Positions 40,376-49,231 of a stretch of 64,000 bases of DNA are shown here, piece after piece. Made by a program: the position numbers and the translations under genes. The DNA lies in the NCBI RefSeq assembly GCF_018069805.1, contig NZ_JAGPYN010000002.1, positions 215,726 to 279,725 of the forward strand, written 5' to 3'. The stretch's first letter is position 1; each line of letters begins with the position of its first letter. The notes below the pieces were generated by a model, which did no database searches, was not told the DNA's origin, and worked only from the letters and a program-made list of their open reading frames with translations. This stretch comes from Pseudoalteromonas ostreae (GTDB lineage: Bacteria; Pseudomonadota; Gammaproteobacteria; Enterobacterales; Alteromonadaceae).

Positions 40376-41680
40376 ATGAAATTTCCTGGACGCCGCAGGC
40401 ATAAACATTATTTTCCAGTGGAAGCCAAAGATCCACTTACTAATCAACTCAACGCCAGTGATAAGTTGCAACGCAGCTACATCACAGGGATAGACCAAAT
40501 CGTAGTTGATATAGAAGCTAAAGTCGATCAAGCTTTCCTTGACGAATTTCAACTGCGCCGAGGTATGTCGCAAGTTATTGATAGTGATATAACCAATGCA
40601 TTGTATGACCGCTTAAAACTCAACGATATGATCGATTATGAGTTTGCAGGCGGTACTATCGGCAACACTATGCACAACTACTCAGTATTAGCGGATGACC
40701 GCTCTGTACTACTGGGTGTGATGAGTGAAAACATAAAAATTGGTAGCTACGCTTATCGCTTTTTATGTAACACCTCAAGTCGTGTCGATCTCGACTATTT
40801 ACAACCAGTAGATGGTCCAATCGGTCGCTGCTTTACACTCATTGACGATACTGGTGAACGTACTTTTGCCATCAGCGCAGGACTGATGAACCACCTACGA
40901 CCTGAATCAATCGATCAGGAGTTAATAGAGAACTCATCGGCATTAGTGATCAGTGCTTACTTAATGCGTACGCAAGGCTCTGAGACGATGACAGAAGCAA
41001 CAATGCAAGCTGTCAAATATGCCAATGATGCAAGCGTCCCTGTCGTACTCACTCTAGGCACTAAGTTTTTAATCGAACAAGACCCTACTTGGTGGGCTAG
41101 TTTTGTCGAAAAACATGTTGATATTTTAGCAATGAATGAAGAAGAAGGTCTGGCAATCACTGGCTTTGAAGACCCTCTACTTGCTGCTGATAAAGCACTA
41201 GATTGGGTAGATTTAGTGATCTGTACCGCAGGTGAAAAAGGCTTGTTTATGGCAGGCTACATCGATGAGCAATTTAAACGAGAAACAGAATACCCATTGC
41301 TGCCTGGCGCAATACCAGATTTCAATCGTTATGAGTTCTCGCGCGCCATGCGCAAAATTGACTGTCAGCAGCCAATTCGTGCATACAGCCATACGGCGCC
41401 ATTTATGGGTGGTCCAGACTCTATTAAGAACACCAATGGTGCCGGAGATTGTGCATTAGCAGCGGTACTACATGACTTATCGGCTAATGTGTACCATAAG
41501 CTCAATGTTGGTAATTCAGCTAAGCACCAGCAACCAGCAATGACCTACTCATCATTAGCACAAATTAGTAAGTATGCTAACCGTGCCAGTTTTGAAGTTT
41601 TAGTACAGCATTCACCGCGCTTGTCACGTGGTTTACCTGAGCGTGAAGATTGCCTCGAACAGGTTTATTGGGAGCAGTAA
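40376..41680 (+). CDS. gsk: Inosine-guanosine kinase
   Basis: Gsk phosphorylates guanosine and inosine in nucleoside salvage. The 434-residue PfkB-family protein is closely similar to E. coli Gsk from the opening MKFPGRRRHKHYFPV through FAGGTIGNTMHNYSVLADDRS, LAMNEEEGLAITG and the anion-hole NTNGAGDCALAAVLHD to the C-terminal SPRLSRGLPEREDCLE. A TTGGGAG/CTCCCAA stem (41668-41690) spans the stop codon and the 20-bp gap to glsB. Confidence 0.96.
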   Translation: MKFPGRRRHKHYFPVEAKDPLTNQLNASDKLQRSYITGIDQIVVDIEAKVDQAFLDEFQLRRGMSQVIDSDITNALYDRLKLNDMIDYEFAGGTIGNTMHNYSVLADDRSVLLGVMSENIKIGSYAYRFLCNTSSRVDLDYLQPVDGPIGRCFTLIDDTGERTFAISAGLMNHLRPESIDQELIENSSALVISAYLMRTQGSETMTEATMQAVKYANDASVPVVLTLGTKFLIEQDPTWWASFVEKHVDILAMNEEEGLAITGFEDPLLAADKALDWVDLVICTAGEKGLFMAGYIDEQFKRETEYPLLPGAIPDFNRYEFSRAMRKIDCQQPIRAYSHTAPFMGGPDSIKNTNGAGDCALAAVLHDLSANVYHKLNVGNSAKHQQPAMTYSSLAQISKYANRASFEVLVQHSPRLSRGLPEREDCLEQVYWEQ

Positions 41681-41700
41681 CAACTCCCAATACATATTAG

Positions 41701-42642
41701 TTAAAAAATCGAGATATCAAGTTTTTTAGATAGCAGCTCAAGGGCTGCTATTCCTGCCACAGAGTTGCCAAATGAATTTAATCCAGGCGACCACACAGCC
41801 ACTGTAAACTTATTAGGTAACACCGCTAATATAGTACCCGATACTCCTGATTTCCCCGGCATACCAACCCTATAACCAAAATCGCCCGCCGCATCATAAA
41901 GGCCGCTGGTAAATAATAATGAGTTGAGCTGTTTGTTTTGCAGACTTGAAAGTACGCGTCTATTAGACACATTATCTATCCCTTTATTGGCCAGAAAGTT
42001 ATATGCTCTAGCCAATTCGACACAATTGAGTTCTATTGCACAAAAATTAAAATATGCCCATAACACATCATCAACTTCGTTTTTAAAGTTACCAAAGGAC
42101 TTCATTAAATGCCCCATTGCAGCATTGCGATGACGAAATTCATACTCAGAATTAGCGACCTTTTTATCAATCACTATGCCCTTATTTCCAGACAATAACC
42201 TAAATGTTTCCAACATTGAATGCATAGGTGCAGACAAGCGGCTATATAACGCATCACAGGTAACAATAGCTCCAGCATTTATGAAAGGGTTACGCGGTAT
42301 ACCCTTTTCAAACTCAAGCTGAGTTAAAGAGTTAAACGCAGTACCTGACGGCTCTTTACCGACCCTTTGCCATAATTCATTACCATAGCGTTGCAGTGCT
42401 AACGTTAACGTCATCACTTTAGAAACCGATTGAATTGTAAAGCGTTGCGAGCAATCGCCTGCGCAAAATGTCTGGCCATCAGTCGTATATATAGCAATAG
42501 AAAATTGCTTTGCATCAACCTCAGCCAGTGCTGGAATATAATCCGCCACTTTACCTTGTGATAACAGTGGTTGCACTTCAGCAGTAATTTCATTTAAGAC
42601 TTGTTGATAATCAGAGGTAGGCAAGGTAACCCTCATTGGCAT
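41701..42642 (-). CDS. glsB: Glutaminase (serine-dependent, GlsA/GlsB family)
   Basis: The enzyme hydrolyses L-glutamine to glutamate and ammonia. The 313-residue protein has the beta-lactamase-like SxxK motif in FTIQSVSKVMTL, RNPFINAGAIVTCD, the conserved YEFRHRNAAMGHLMKSFGN region and MPGKSGVSGTILAVLP near the C-terminus. It converges on gsk. Start Met1 or Met3 is undecided; neither has a clear ribosome site. Confidence 0.94.
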   Translation of the reverse strand: MPMRVTLPTSDYQQVLNEITAEVQPLLSQGKVADYIPALAEVDAKQFSIAIYTTDGQTFCAGDCSQRFTIQSVSKVMTLTLALQRYGNELWQRVGKEPSGTAFNSLTQLEFEKGIPRNPFINAGAIVTCDALYSRLSAPMHSMLETFRLLSGNKGIVIDKKVANSEYEFRHRNAAMGHLMKSFGNFKNEVDDVLWAYFNFCAIELNCVELARAYNFLANKGIDNVSNRRVLSSLQNKQLNSLLFTSGLYDAAGDFGYRVGMPGKSGVSGTILAVLPNKFTVAVWSPGLNSFGNSVAGIAALELLSKKLDISIF

Positions 42643-42934
42643 TGAAAACAGAAATAAAATTCTACCATATTAGAAGAAAAGCAGGCTGATTTTATTACTG
42701 AGATCTACTTCTATATAAGAGATGAAATCAGGATCGCTAACATCAAAACTGCTAGGCATTGCAACAGAAGTTACGCGTGAAGATCCATCTATTCTCCGTC
42801 ACTTACTTTTACGACACCTATTCATCACCGCAATTAGAGTAATGTCTATAAAACGGGCATATAGCAACACGGTTAACAGTATCCCATCTAAGATTTTGAG
42901 GGTATTTAAGTTATTTAATAGCGTCACTAAACCT

Positions 42935-43555
42935 TTATGTAAATACTTGCAAGCCAAAGTAGTGAGCTATGCCATTAAGTATATTTGTAACGGCAACCGA
43001 TGAAAGGATCAAACCCATGATCCGACTAATAATGCTAGCCCCACTATCACCAATTAATTTATGCACCTGAGCTGCTAATAGTAATAAAACTAATACCACA
43101 CCAAGTACAGCAATCATCATAGAGGATGTAATTAACTGCTCAACCCAACTGTATTCTGTATTGCGTGTCATTAAGACCGCACCTAGCATGGCACCTGGGC
43201 TTGCGATAGAAGGTATCGCTAGAGGAAAAATCGCCGTTTCAGTGCTATTTGGTAAACTTTTAATTTCACTTTCAGGCTTACTCTCGCCAAAAATCATCGA
43301 CAGTGCAAATAACAATAAAACAATGCCTCCTGCAATCTGAAACGCAGACAATGGAATATTAATTGCATTAAGTAACAACTCACCCGCAACGACAAAAAAT
43401 AACAACACCAGCACTGAAACTGCCACAGCTTTAAGAATGACTTTACGCTTAAACTTTTCATCATGTCCGCGGGTAACGGCAATAAAAACAGGCACAGTAC
43501 CAATTGGATCAATAACCGCAAAAAAGAAAATAAATACCGCTAATAATTCATTCAT
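42935..43555 (-). CDS. MarC-family membrane protein
   Basis: The 206-residue protein has six hydrophobic helices and the MarC signature near the N-terminus (FFAVIDPIGTVPVFIAVT) and in the middle (PLAIPSIASPGAM). The family was once thought to be involved in multidrug resistance, but that is not supported, and its substrate is unknown. YhgN is the closest E. coli namesake in size and motif. It diverges from the zur-like gene. Confidence 0.9.
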   Translation of the reverse strand: MNELLAVFIFFFAVIDPIGTVPVFIAVTRGHDEKFKRKVILKAVAVSVLVLLFFVVAGELLLNAINIPLSAFQIAGGIVLLLFALSMIFGESKPESEIKSLPNSTETAIFPLAIPSIASPGAMLGAVLMTRNTEYSWVEQLITSSMMIAVLGVVLVLLLLAAQVHKLIGDSGASIISRIMGLILSSVAVTNILNGIAHYFGLQVFT

Positions 43556-43648
43556 TGTTAGACTTCCTATAATAAAACTGTCTAATAAAAACGCTGCAAC
43601 TACAATACAGTATGTTAGTATATCACGGTAGCGTAAGGATAAGAGAAG

Positions 43649-44083
43649 ATGAAAATAGAATCACTCGTTAGTAAAGCCAAACAAGTGTGTGACAATCGCG
43701 GTGCGCGATTCACTCCAATCCGTGAAAAAGTATTTCGCCTATTAGCAAGTGCGCAGGGAGGAGTTGGCGCTTATGATTTATTAGAGCAACTCAAACTCAC
43801 TGAATCAGGAGCAAAACCAGCCACGATTTACCGTGCCTTAGACTTTTTAGCTGAATTAGGTTTTATTCACAAAATTGAAAGTACTAACGCATTTATGTTG
43901 TGCCATCATTTCGATCATATCCACCCTGTACAACTGTTGATATGCGATAGTTGTGGTTTTGTCAAAGAGCTCCACTCTAGCGTGATTTCGCATGAACTTA
44001 ATAGTCTTGCTGCTGAGAGTGGCTTCGTTGTATCTGGACAAACTATTGAAGCCCATGGTAGATGTGGAAATTGTAAAGAATAA
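43649..44083 (+). CDS. zur: Fur-family zinc regulator (Zur-like)
   Basis: The 144-residue protein has a winged-helix DNA-binding N-terminus (FTPIREKVFRLLASAQG and GAKPATIYRALDFLAELGFIHKI) and a metal-binding dimerisation domain with HHFDHIHPVQLLICDSCG and the C-terminal CGNC. The two CxxC pairs form a structural zinc site. The sequence fits Zur better than Fur or PerR. No zinc-uptake operon is nearby. It starts 17 bases downstream of a GTAAGGATAAGAG stretch, a good ribosome site. Confidence 0.85.
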   Translation: MKIESLVSKAKQVCDNRGARFTPIREKVFRLLASAQGGVGAYDLLEQLKLTESGAKPATIYRALDFLAELGFIHKIESTNAFMLCHHFDHIHPVQLLICDSCGFVKELHSSVISHELNSLAAESGFVVSGQTIEAHGRCGNCKE

Positions 44084-44163
44084 TTAAGTGCAGAGCTAGA
44101 ATAACTCACTACACTTTAATGTATAACCGCAGATAAACTGCTAAATTCGAGGGATAAACAATA

Positions 44164-44631
44164 ATGAATGTAGAGTTCATCAATCCTTTTTTATCATCTT
44201 TATTAAATGTGCTCAGCACAATGGCGCATACCGAACTAAAGCCTGGAAAACCAAAAATTAAAAAAGATGAAGTTGCTTGTGGCGACGTTTCTGGATTAAT
44301 TGGCATGGTAGGACCACAAACTAAAGGCTCATTTTCGATCACATTTGATGAGAGCCTTGCACTGACTATTATGGAAAGAATGCTTGGTGAACGCCCAGAT
44401 TCGATCAATGAAGAAGTAACCGATATGGTTGGTGAGATTACCAATATGGTTACCGGTGGGGCAAAAAATCTACTTGGTGAAAAAGGCTATGACTTTGATA
44501 TGGCAACCCCAATTGTTGTTTCTGGCAAAGGCCATACCATTACCCATAAAAGTGAAGGAGCTAAAATATTGATGCCATTTACCTCCGATGCCGGTAATGC
44601 CAACATAGAAGTTAGCTTCGACAAACTATGA
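44164..44631 (+). CDS. CheX-like chemotaxis phosphatase domain protein
   Basis: The 155-residue protein matches the CheX/FliY/CheC-like phosphatase fold, with the ExxN active-site pattern in [19 protein letters not shown]. CheX-type proteins dephosphorylate CheY-P or other receiver domains. It is not in a chemotaxis cluster here. The stop overlaps the yjbQ start (ATGA), so the two are translationally coupled. Confidence 0.85.
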   Translation: MNVEFINPFLSSLLNVLSTMAHTELKPGKPKIKKDEVACGDVSGLIGMVGPQTKGSFSITFDESLALTIMERMLGERPDSINEEVTDMVGEITNMVTGGAKNLLGEKGYDFDMATPIVVSGKGHTITHKSEGAKILMPFTSDAGNANIEVSFDKL

Positions 44632-45053
44632 GTTGGTTGCAAAAAATCATTCAATTAAAGCCTCGTTCAAGAGGCTTTCATATTATAGATAATGAAATAA
44701 TTAGCCAGCTCCCCGAAGTAGCCCATTACCAAATTGGTTTATTACATCTTTTTATACAACATACCTCTGCCAGCTTAACGATTAATGAAAATGCCGATCC
44801 GACAGTACGTATGGATATGGAAAGCCACTTCAACAAATTTGTTCCAGAATGTCAGCCTTATTATCGTCATGATTATGAAGGCGATGATGATATGCCTGCT
44901 CACATAAAAACAAGTATTTTAGGTTGCGAACTCACCATTCCAATTATCCAAGGTCGCCTACAGCTAGGTACATGGCAAGGTATTTACTTGGGCGAGCATC
45001 GTGATCATGGTGGCGTAAGGCGTATTGTCGCAACGCTGCAAGGACAAGTTTAA
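44628..45053 (+). CDS. yjbQ: YjbQ family protein (UPF0047)
   Basis: The 141-residue protein matches the YjbQ/UPF0047 family, with [23 protein letters not shown], the [14 protein letters not shown] segment and [13 protein letters not shown], which contribute to a metal and phosphate site. E. coli YjbQ has weak thiamin-phosphate synthase activity; the true role is unclear. It overlaps the CheX-like gene by four bases. Confidence 0.93.
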   Translation: MSWLQKIIQLKPRSRGFHIIDNEIISQLPEVAHYQIGLLHLFIQHTSASLTINENADPTVRMDMESHFNKFVPECQPYYRHDYEGDDDMPAHIKTSILGCELTIPIIQGRLQLGTWQGIYLGEHRDHGGVRRIVATLQGQV

Positions 45054-45160
45054 AAAGCTATAAGCTATAAAAAAGCATTATTCCAACAGCAGAGTAAGTA
45101 GAACTATTATTTGCTTTAATTTACGGTAGTGGATTAATAGAGACTGGATGTTTACTTTGA

Positions 45161-45310
45161 AGAGATTGGAGCGGTACACGAGGCTCGAACTGCTTATGAC
45201 TTAGTTCGACCTTAGCATATTTTTAGATTACTTAAAGAGATTGGAGCGGTACACGAGGCTCGAACTGCTTATGACTTAGTTCGACCTTAGCATATTTTTA
45301 GATTACTTAA
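45161..45310 (-). repeat. Two tandem 75-bp repeats, each with a tRNA-Gly 3' end
   Basis: Units 45161-45235 and 45236-45310 are identical direct repeats; a third partial copy (45311-45341) is the 3' part of the first full tRNA gene. Each unit contains 25 bases equal to the tRNA-Gly 3' end (45167-45191 and 45242-45266), including the encoded CCA, the acceptor 3' strand and the T arm, then diverges. They carry the GTACCGC acceptor variant of the adjacent tRNA gene. They lie downstream of the tRNA array in its direction of transcription. Confidence 0.97.
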
Positions 45311-45316
45311 AGAGAT

Positions 45317-45392
45317 TGGAGCGGTACACGAGGCTCGAACTCGTGACCTCGACCTTGGCAAGGTCGCGCTCTACCAACTGAGCTAGTACCGC
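45317..45392 (-). tRNA. tRNA-Gly(GCC), copy nearest the repeats
   Basis: The 76-base gene folds into a full cloverleaf with anticodon loop TTGCCAA (GCC), a TTCGAGC T loop and an encoded CCA. The acceptor stem is GCGGTAC/GTACCGC, differing from the other two copies by a compensatory U-A pair at position 5:68. Confidence 0.98.
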
Positions 45393-45439
45393 ATAATATT
45401 TTTCACTTTAGGCTTACTCCAATTTCTTTGGTTAGAAAT

Positions 45440-45515
45440 TGGAGCGGCACACGAGGCTCGAACTCGTGACCTCGACCTTGGCAAGGTCGCGCTCTACCAA
45501 CTGAGCTAGTGCCGC
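45440..45515 (-). tRNA. tRNA-Gly(GCC), middle copy
   Basis: A 76-base cloverleaf with anticodon GCC, encoded CCA and acceptor stem GCGGCAC/GTGCCGC. It is 123 bases from each neighbouring copy; the 47-base spacers are nearly identical, showing recent tandem duplication. Confidence 0.98.
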
Positions 45516-45562
45516 ATAATATTTTTCACTTTAGACTTACTCCAATTTCTTTGGTTAGAAAT

Positions 45563-45638
45563 TGGAGCGGCACACGAGGCTCGAACTCGTGACCTCGACC
45601 TTGGCAAGGTCGCGCTCTACCAACTGAGCTAGTGCCGC
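45563..45638 (-). tRNA. tRNA-Gly(GCC), promoter-proximal copy
   Basis: A 76-base cloverleaf identical to the middle copy, with anticodon GCC and encoded CCA. It is the first full gene after the promoter at 45775-45802. Confidence 0.98.
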
Positions 45639-45669
45639 ATTCAAAATAGTCAGTAATTTTTAATTTGTT

Positions 45670-45715
45670 CCGCGACAAGTCGCGGCAAAACGTTCTGGCA
45701 ACTGAGCTAGTGCCA
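45670..45715 (-). pseudogene. Decayed tRNA-Gly 5' half with hairpin
   Basis: On the minus strand, bases 45715-45691 read TGGCACTAGCTCAGTTGCCAG, matching the acceptor 5' strand and D arm of tRNA-Gly with changes at the acceptor end. Then the sequence departs and CCGCGAC-AA-GTCGCGG (45670-45685) forms a perfect 7-bp hairpin. There is no anticodon or T arm, so it cannot make a tRNA. It lies in the transcribed leader of the tRNA operon. Confidence 0.7.
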
Positions 45716-45774
45716 CATTTAAAATTGCTCAAGCACACTAACCCCGCAAGGGTTATCGTCTTAAGCGGGGCAGG

Positions 45775-45802
45775 ATTCTACAATAATTAGATGTGTTTGC
45801 AA
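45775..45802 (-). promoter_or_regulatory. tRNA-Gly operon promoter
   Basis: On the minus strand TTGCAA (45797-45802) and TAGAAT (45775-45780) are 16 bases apart. The -10 is followed by a GC-rich discriminator (CCTGCCCCGC), typical of stringently controlled stable-RNA promoters. Just downstream CCCCGC/GCGGGG (45742-45770) could form a leader hairpin. Confidence 0.75.
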
Positions 45803-45809
45803 GTGTTTT

Positions 45810-46355
45810 TTACAAATTAAAGAATTTTTCTTGGTAGACTTTTAATTCCATGATGGAATCTTTAATATCGTCCAAAGCAAGATGTGAGCCTTTTTTGTTC
45901 ACTTGCGCTAACACTTCTGGCTTCCAGCGTCGTGCAAGTTCTTTAATTGTGCTGACATCTAAATTACGATAATGGAAATAATCCTCAAGCTCACGCATGT
46001 ATTTATTCATAAAGCGTCTATCTTGACCTATTGAATTACCACACATAGGCGAAGCGCCCGCAGGAACCCATTGCTTTAAAAATGTTAGAGTTTGCTCTAC
46101 TGCATCTTGCTCTGTGAATGTACTTACTTTACAACGAGCTGTTAAGCCTGACTGACCATGTTGATTGGTACACCATTCATCCATACCATCAAGTAACTCA
46201 TCTGCTTGATGAATAGCAATAGTTGGCCCTTCAGCCAAGATGTTTAACTCACTATCGGTGACAACAGTCGCAATTTCGAGTATTTTATCTGTGGCTGGTT
46301 CAAGACCTGTCATTTCAAGGTCGAGCCAGATAAGATTTGATTTATGAAAAGACAT
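45810..46355 (-). CDS. orn: Oligoribonuclease
   Basis: Orn degrades 2- to 5-mer RNAs, including pGpG from c-di-GMP breakdown. The 181-residue DEDDh exonuclease starts with [16 protein letters not shown], has [13 protein letters not shown] and a C-terminal [14 protein letters not shown]. It diverges from rsgA, a common gammaproteobacterial arrangement. Its presence fits the c-di-GMP phosphodiesterase encoded earlier in the window. Confidence 0.97.
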   Translation of the reverse strand: MSFHKSNLIWLDLEMTGLEPATDKILEIATVVTDSELNILAEGPTIAIHQADELLDGMDEWCTNQHGQSGLTARCKVSTFTEQDAVEQTLTFLKQWVPAGASPMCGNSIGQDRRFMNKYMRELEDYFHYRNLDVSTIKELARRWKPEVLAQVNKKGSHLALDDIKDSIMELKVYQEKFFNL

Positions 46356-46477
46356 AATTACCTAAGCGGTACTTTCCTTTAGATCCAACGCATTTAGTTA
46401 TATCATATTAGTATCATCAGTCGACCTAAAGCTTTTTTTTCAAAAAGCACGACATTTAACTAAGTTATGGGCCAAAA

Positions 46478-47536
46478 GTGGCAAAACAGAAGAAATTAAG
46501 TAAAGGCCAATCCCGCCGGATCAAGGCCAATCACCAAAAGCGCTTGTCTAATGCTGATCATGCCTCAACTAAAGGTACATCAGAGCAATGGCAAGCTGAC
46601 AATTTAGGCGCTGCGGAAAATGCCGTAGTTATCAGTCGGTTTGGTCAACATGCTGACATCGAAACCGATAACGGCGATGTATTGCGTTGTAATATTCGCC
46701 GTACAGTTAAAGGCATTGTCTGCGGCGACGAAGTACAATTTCGTCGTGCCAAAGTCAGTGAAGGTGATTTAGCCGGTGTAATCGAAGCGATGCACGATCG
46801 TCGCTCACAACTAACACGTCCTGATTTTTACGATGGTGTAAAAGTCATTGCCGCTAACATTGATCAAATTCTGATGGTGTCGGCAGTATTACCAGAGTTT
46901 ACACCAAGTATTATCGACCGTTATTTAATTGCCTGCGAAGACATGGGCATAGAGCCTATTTTAGTGCTTAATAAAATAGATTTAATTGACGAGCAAGGCT
47001 TAGCAGACATTAACCTAGTGCTCGATATTTACCGTGATCTTGGTTATCAGGTTTTATTAGTGAGTAATAAAACTGGTTATGGCATTGATGCACTTAAAGA
47101 AACCTTAGTTGATAAAAACAGTATTTTTGTTGGTCAAAGTGGTGTGGGTAAATCAACCTTAGTGAATACCGTTTTACCTGATGCTGAAATACTCACTAAA
47201 GAAGTTTCTGAAAACAGCGGTCTAGGTCAACATACCACCACGGTATCGCGATTGCACCACCTCCCCTCTGGTGGTAATTTAATTGACTCGCCAGGTATTC
47301 GTGAGTTTGGTTTATGGCACTTAGATGTTGAACGGGTTACTTGGTGCTTTAAAGAGTTTCGTAAGTTTATCGGCGGCTGTCGTTTTCGAGACTGCAAGCA
47401 TTTAAACGATCCAGGTTGTATAGTTCGTCAAGCAATTGATGAGGGTGACATTTCGCAGCTACGTTTTGATAGTTACCACAGAATTTTAGAAACAATGGCC
47501 GATGGCCGTGCAGGGGCTCGTGCTCCGCGCGTATAA
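46478..47536 (+). CDS. rsgA: Ribosome small-subunit GTPase RsgA
   Basis: RsgA is a circularly permuted GTPase that matures the 30S subunit. The 352-residue protein has an N-terminal OB domain, the G4 motif LNKIDL ahead of the G1 motif FVGQSGVGKSTLVN (the permuted order), G3 in NLIDSPGIREF and a zinc-binding C-terminal CRFRDCKHLNDPGC. It starts with GTG and diverges from orn, which is its usual partner. Confidence 0.97.
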   Translation: MAKQKKLSKGQSRRIKANHQKRLSNADHASTKGTSEQWQADNLGAAENAVVISRFGQHADIETDNGDVLRCNIRRTVKGIVCGDEVQFRRAKVSEGDLAGVIEAMHDRRSQLTRPDFYDGVKVIAANIDQILMVSAVLPEFTPSIIDRYLIACEDMGIEPILVLNKIDLIDEQGLADINLVLDIYRDLGYQVLLVSNKTGYGIDALKETLVDKNSIFVGQSGVGKSTLVNTVLPDAEILTKEVSENSGLGQHTTTVSRLHHLPSGGNLIDSPGIREFGLWHLDVERVTWCFKEFRKFIGGCRFRDCKHLNDPGCIVRQAIDEGDISQLRFDSYHRILETMADGRAGARAPRV

Positions 47537-47551
47537 ATTAGGAAGAAATCA

Positions 47552-48418
47552 GTGAATTTAAACAAATTCAAAATCGCAATGCAGTACGCAATGCCAAAAC
47601 ATTTTGTATCTCGCATGGTAGGCAAGTTAGCCGCAGCTAAAGCTGGCGCACTGACCACGACGTTGATCAAACTATTTATTAAACAATACAAGGTCAATAT
47701 GAGTGAAGCTAAATACAGCGATCCCGCTCATTATAAAACCTTCAATGACTTTTTTACTCGCCCTTTAAAAGAAAGCGCTCGCCCATTAACCACTGACAAG
47801 GACATCATTGCTCACCCAGTAGATGGTGCAATTAGCCAATTAGGCCCCATTGTTGAAGGTCAGCTTATTCAAGCTAAAGGCCATAACTATAGCTTACAAG
47901 CATTACTAGGCGGCTCAGAGCAAGATACAGCGCCATTTTTAGGTGGCGACTTTGCAACAATTTACTTAGCCCCAAGCGATTATCATTGTATTCATATGCC
48001 AATTGATGGCACCTTGAAAAAAATGATTTACGTGCCCGGTGATTTATTTTCAGTAAACCCACTTACCGCGCAAAATGTGCCTAACTTGTTTGCTCGTAAT
48101 GAACGTGTAGTGACAATTTTTGACACTGAAATTGGCCCACTTGCCATGGTATTAGTCGGTGCGACGATTGTAGCCAGCATTGAAACTATTTGGGCTGGTA
48201 CAGTTACACCACCAGCGGGTAAAGACGTATTTAGCTGGAACTACCCCACCTCAGGCGAAAACGCAATTACCTTGAAAAAGGGTGAAGAGATGGGCCGCTT
48301 TAAACTAGGCTCTACCGTTATTTTAGCTTGGGGTGCAAATAAAGCAGACATCCTTGATGATCAAAAACCTGGCACCGTAACCCGTATGGGCACACCGTTC
48401 GCTAAGATTGATGATTAA
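47552..48418 (+). CDS. psd: Phosphatidylserine decarboxylase proenzyme
   Basis: Psd makes phosphatidylethanolamine from phosphatidylserine. The 288-residue proenzyme has the self-cleavage site LGST near residue 251 (FKLGSTVIL), [17 protein letters not shown] and YHCIHMP. It starts with GTG behind AGGAAG, 15 bases after rsgA on the same strand. Confidence 0.97.
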   Translation: MNLNKFKIAMQYAMPKHFVSRMVGKLAAAKAGALTTTLIKLFIKQYKVNMSEAKYSDPAHYKTFNDFFTRPLKESARPLTTDKDIIAHPVDGAISQLGPIVEGQLIQAKGHNYSLQALLGGSEQDTAPFLGGDFATIYLAPSDYHCIHMPIDGTLKKMIYVPGDLFSVNPLTAQNVPNLFARNERVVTIFDTEIGPLAMVLVGATIVASIETIWAGTVTPPAGKDVFSWNYPTSGENAITLKKGEEMGRFKLGSTVILAWGANKADILDDQKPGTVTRMGTPFAKIDD

Positions 48419-48427
48419 TTAACATGT

Positions 48428-48467
48428 AAAAACGCGGACAGACGGATCTAGTCATGCCGCGTTTTTT
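48428..48467 (+). terminator. Bidirectional terminator between psd and thiF
   Basis: AAAAACGCGG (48428-48437) pairs with CCGCGTTTTTT (48457-48467). It lies 10 bases after the psd stop and directly next to the convergent thiF stop, so it can serve both strands. Confidence 0.85.
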
Positions 48468-48469
48468 AT

Positions 48470-49228
48470 TTAATTATTTTTCCCTGCACACTCCGAACAC
48501 TCAGGCGCTTTAGTTAATTGAAACTGCTGCTGCGCTAAACTTAGCCCATCAAAACGAATAAACTGACCCCCGCAGTGATGGCCAAGCACTATGTTCACTG
48601 CCAATAATGCCTGCATAGAACCTATCACACCTAGCAACGGGCTTAGCACGCCAGCATTACTGCAATTAAGCGTTTGCTGTTGGGGTTGTTTACCAAACAA
48701 GCAGCCGTAGCAAGGGCTTTGAGACTGGCGAAAATCAAAACACATCAGCTGCCCTTCGCTCGCGATTGCCGCCCCCGACACCAGCGGTATACCCAATGCC
48801 AAACATTGCCTATTCACCACATAGCGCGTGCTAAAATTATCGCTGCAATCAAGCACTAAAGTAGCGCCTGAAAACATTTGCTGAGCGTTGTCAGCGGTTA
48901 GTTTGGCGCTGACTGTATTGATCTTGATTTGATTATTTAAGCTGACTAATACTTTTCCCGCCGCGCTGACCTTATCTTGCCCTAAGTGATTCACTTTATA
49001 GAGCACTTGGCGCTGTAAGTTTGAAAGCTCAACTTTGTCATCATCTAACAAGGTTAGCTCGCCAATGCCAGCCGCAGCTAAATACAACAAAGCAGGGCTA
49101 CCTAAGCCACCCGCGCCAACTACTACTATATGGGCTGCTTTTAATTTTAACTGCCCTTCAAACCCCACTTCTTTGAGTATTAAATGACGGCTATAACGCA
49201 ACTGTTCTTTATCTGATAACTCAACCAT
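48470..49228 (-). CDS. thiF: ThiF-type ThiS adenylyltransferase
   Basis: ThiF adenylates the C-terminus of the sulfur carrier ThiS. The 252-residue E1-like protein has the ATP-binding VVVGAGGLGSPALLYLAAAG, the Arg finger LSNLQRQVLY, LDCSDNFSTRYVVN, zinc-binding CYGC and CSEC, and a candidate catalytic Cys in LNCSNAG. MoeB has the same fold; the thiS/thiG operon context favours ThiF. Confidence 0.9.
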   Translation of the reverse strand: MVELSDKEQLRYSRHLILKEVGFEGQLKLKAAHIVVVGAGGLGSPALLYLAAAGIGELTLLDDDKVELSNLQRQVLYKVNHLGQDKVSAAGKVLVSLNNQIKINTVSAKLTADNAQQMFSGATLVLDCSDNFSTRYVVNRQCLALGIPLVSGAAIASEGQLMCFDFRQSQSPCYGCLFGKQPQQQTLNCSNAGVLSPLLGVIGSMQALLAVNIVLGHHCGGQFIRFDGLSLAQQQFQLTKAPECSECAGKNN

Positions 49229-49231
49229 TAT

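Noticed and set aside
42722..43003. A 93-codon plus-strand frame between glsB and marC
   Set aside because: It overlaps the marC 3' end by about 69 bases, has no convincing ribosome site and no recognisable composition. The remaining 292-bp gap shows no clear alternative feature.
45526..45738. A 70-codon minus-strand frame over the tRNA-Gly region
   Set aside because: It runs through a full tRNA gene and its leader, so it is a by-product of the tRNA sequence.
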